A DNA stretch of 23,270 bases from COE1 sp910588595 (GTDB taxonomy: Bacteria; Bacillota; Clostridia; Lachnospirales; Lachnospiraceae), in the NCBI GenBank assembly GCA_948957135.1, contig CARDBT010000067.1, positions 1 through 23,270 of the forward strand, given 5' to 3'. The notes beneath the pieces were generated by a model. The model worked only from the letters and a program-made list of their open reading frames with translations. It searched no databases and was not told the DNA's origin. The position numbers were made by a program, and so were the translations under genes. Positions 23,177-23,270 of the stretch are shown here, one piece after another. Within the stretch, counting starts at the first letter, position 1; each line of letters begins with the position of its first letter.

Positions 23177-23206
23177 AGTATAGCATACCTTTCCCACTGC
23201 AATCAA
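23177..23206 (-). promoter_or_regulatory. Promoter upstream of the broken gene and the exonuclease-Hsp70-J operon
   Basis: On the minus strand, TTGATT (23206-23201) and TATACT (23182-23177) are separated by 18 bases, with TGC before the -10 giving an extended -10. No terminator is seen between it and the Hsp70 operon. Confidence 0.6.
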
Positions 23207-23270
23207 TCAGTACCCGCAGCAGGGTTGTTTCACGAAGAATAATTGAAACTAATAGACACGGCATTTTTAC

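Overview
The window looks like a chromosomal segment of a gut-type Clostridia, most likely Lachnospiraceae. It has roughly 50% GC genes with AT-rich gaps, strong AGGAGG-type ribosome binding sites, several TTG/GTG starts and a matching protein repertoire (DUF1835/DUF3658, AAA-ATPase-like plus PD-(D/E)XK, Rpn-type nuclease, GHDAL-type carbamate kinase). There is no rRNA or other taxonomic marker, so the assignment is an inference. I saw no tRNA, rRNA, CRISPR array or complete insertion sequence.

Layout. 1-2090: the tail of an unidentified gene, an Rpn/PD-(D/E)XK nuclease-transposase gene (+) and a convergent DUF1835/DUF3658 gene (-). 2209-2697: a non-coding cluster of at least three adjacent palindromic, MITE-like units joined at CTAG and enclosed by an outer inverted repeat. 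2697-5138: a TetR regulator and acetolactate synthase large subunit (ilvB), co-directional, with a strong promoter and a 13-bp candidate operator present both at the tetR promoter and just before ilvB. 5374-6942: an AAA-ATPase-like/PD-(D/E)XK protein. 7224-8963: an intracellular GH13 amylase-family enzyme with an unusual Ala/Pro/Thr/Asp linker and helical tail. 8989-12813: a two-component system (response regulator and kinase) divergent from an HtrA-type membrane serine protease, like the Bacillus CssRS-HtrB secretion-stress arrangement. 12858-15173: a winged-helix PfkB-family kinase and a divergent carbamate kinase. 15215-16918: a lipoprotein and, directly downstream, a divergent signal peptidase II. 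17195-23128: a likely operon reading leftwards: a broken small gene, a DEDDh exonuclease, an HscC-like Hsp70 and a 1086-residue J-domain protein, closed by a terminator.

How genes may work together. The Hsp70 and J-domain protein are probably a dedicated chaperone pair. The J protein has HPE in place of HPD and a linker of 21-residue tandem repeats, and the upstream exonuclease is close enough to be co-transcribed. This is the best candidate in the window for an under-described system. The lipoprotein with its own LspA-like enzyme, and the two-component system facing htrA, are two further modules whose genes explain each other. Several start codons are placed here by their ribosome binding sites rather than by the longest open frame (ilvB, the ATPase, GH13, htrA, the J protein, the exonuclease, lspA).
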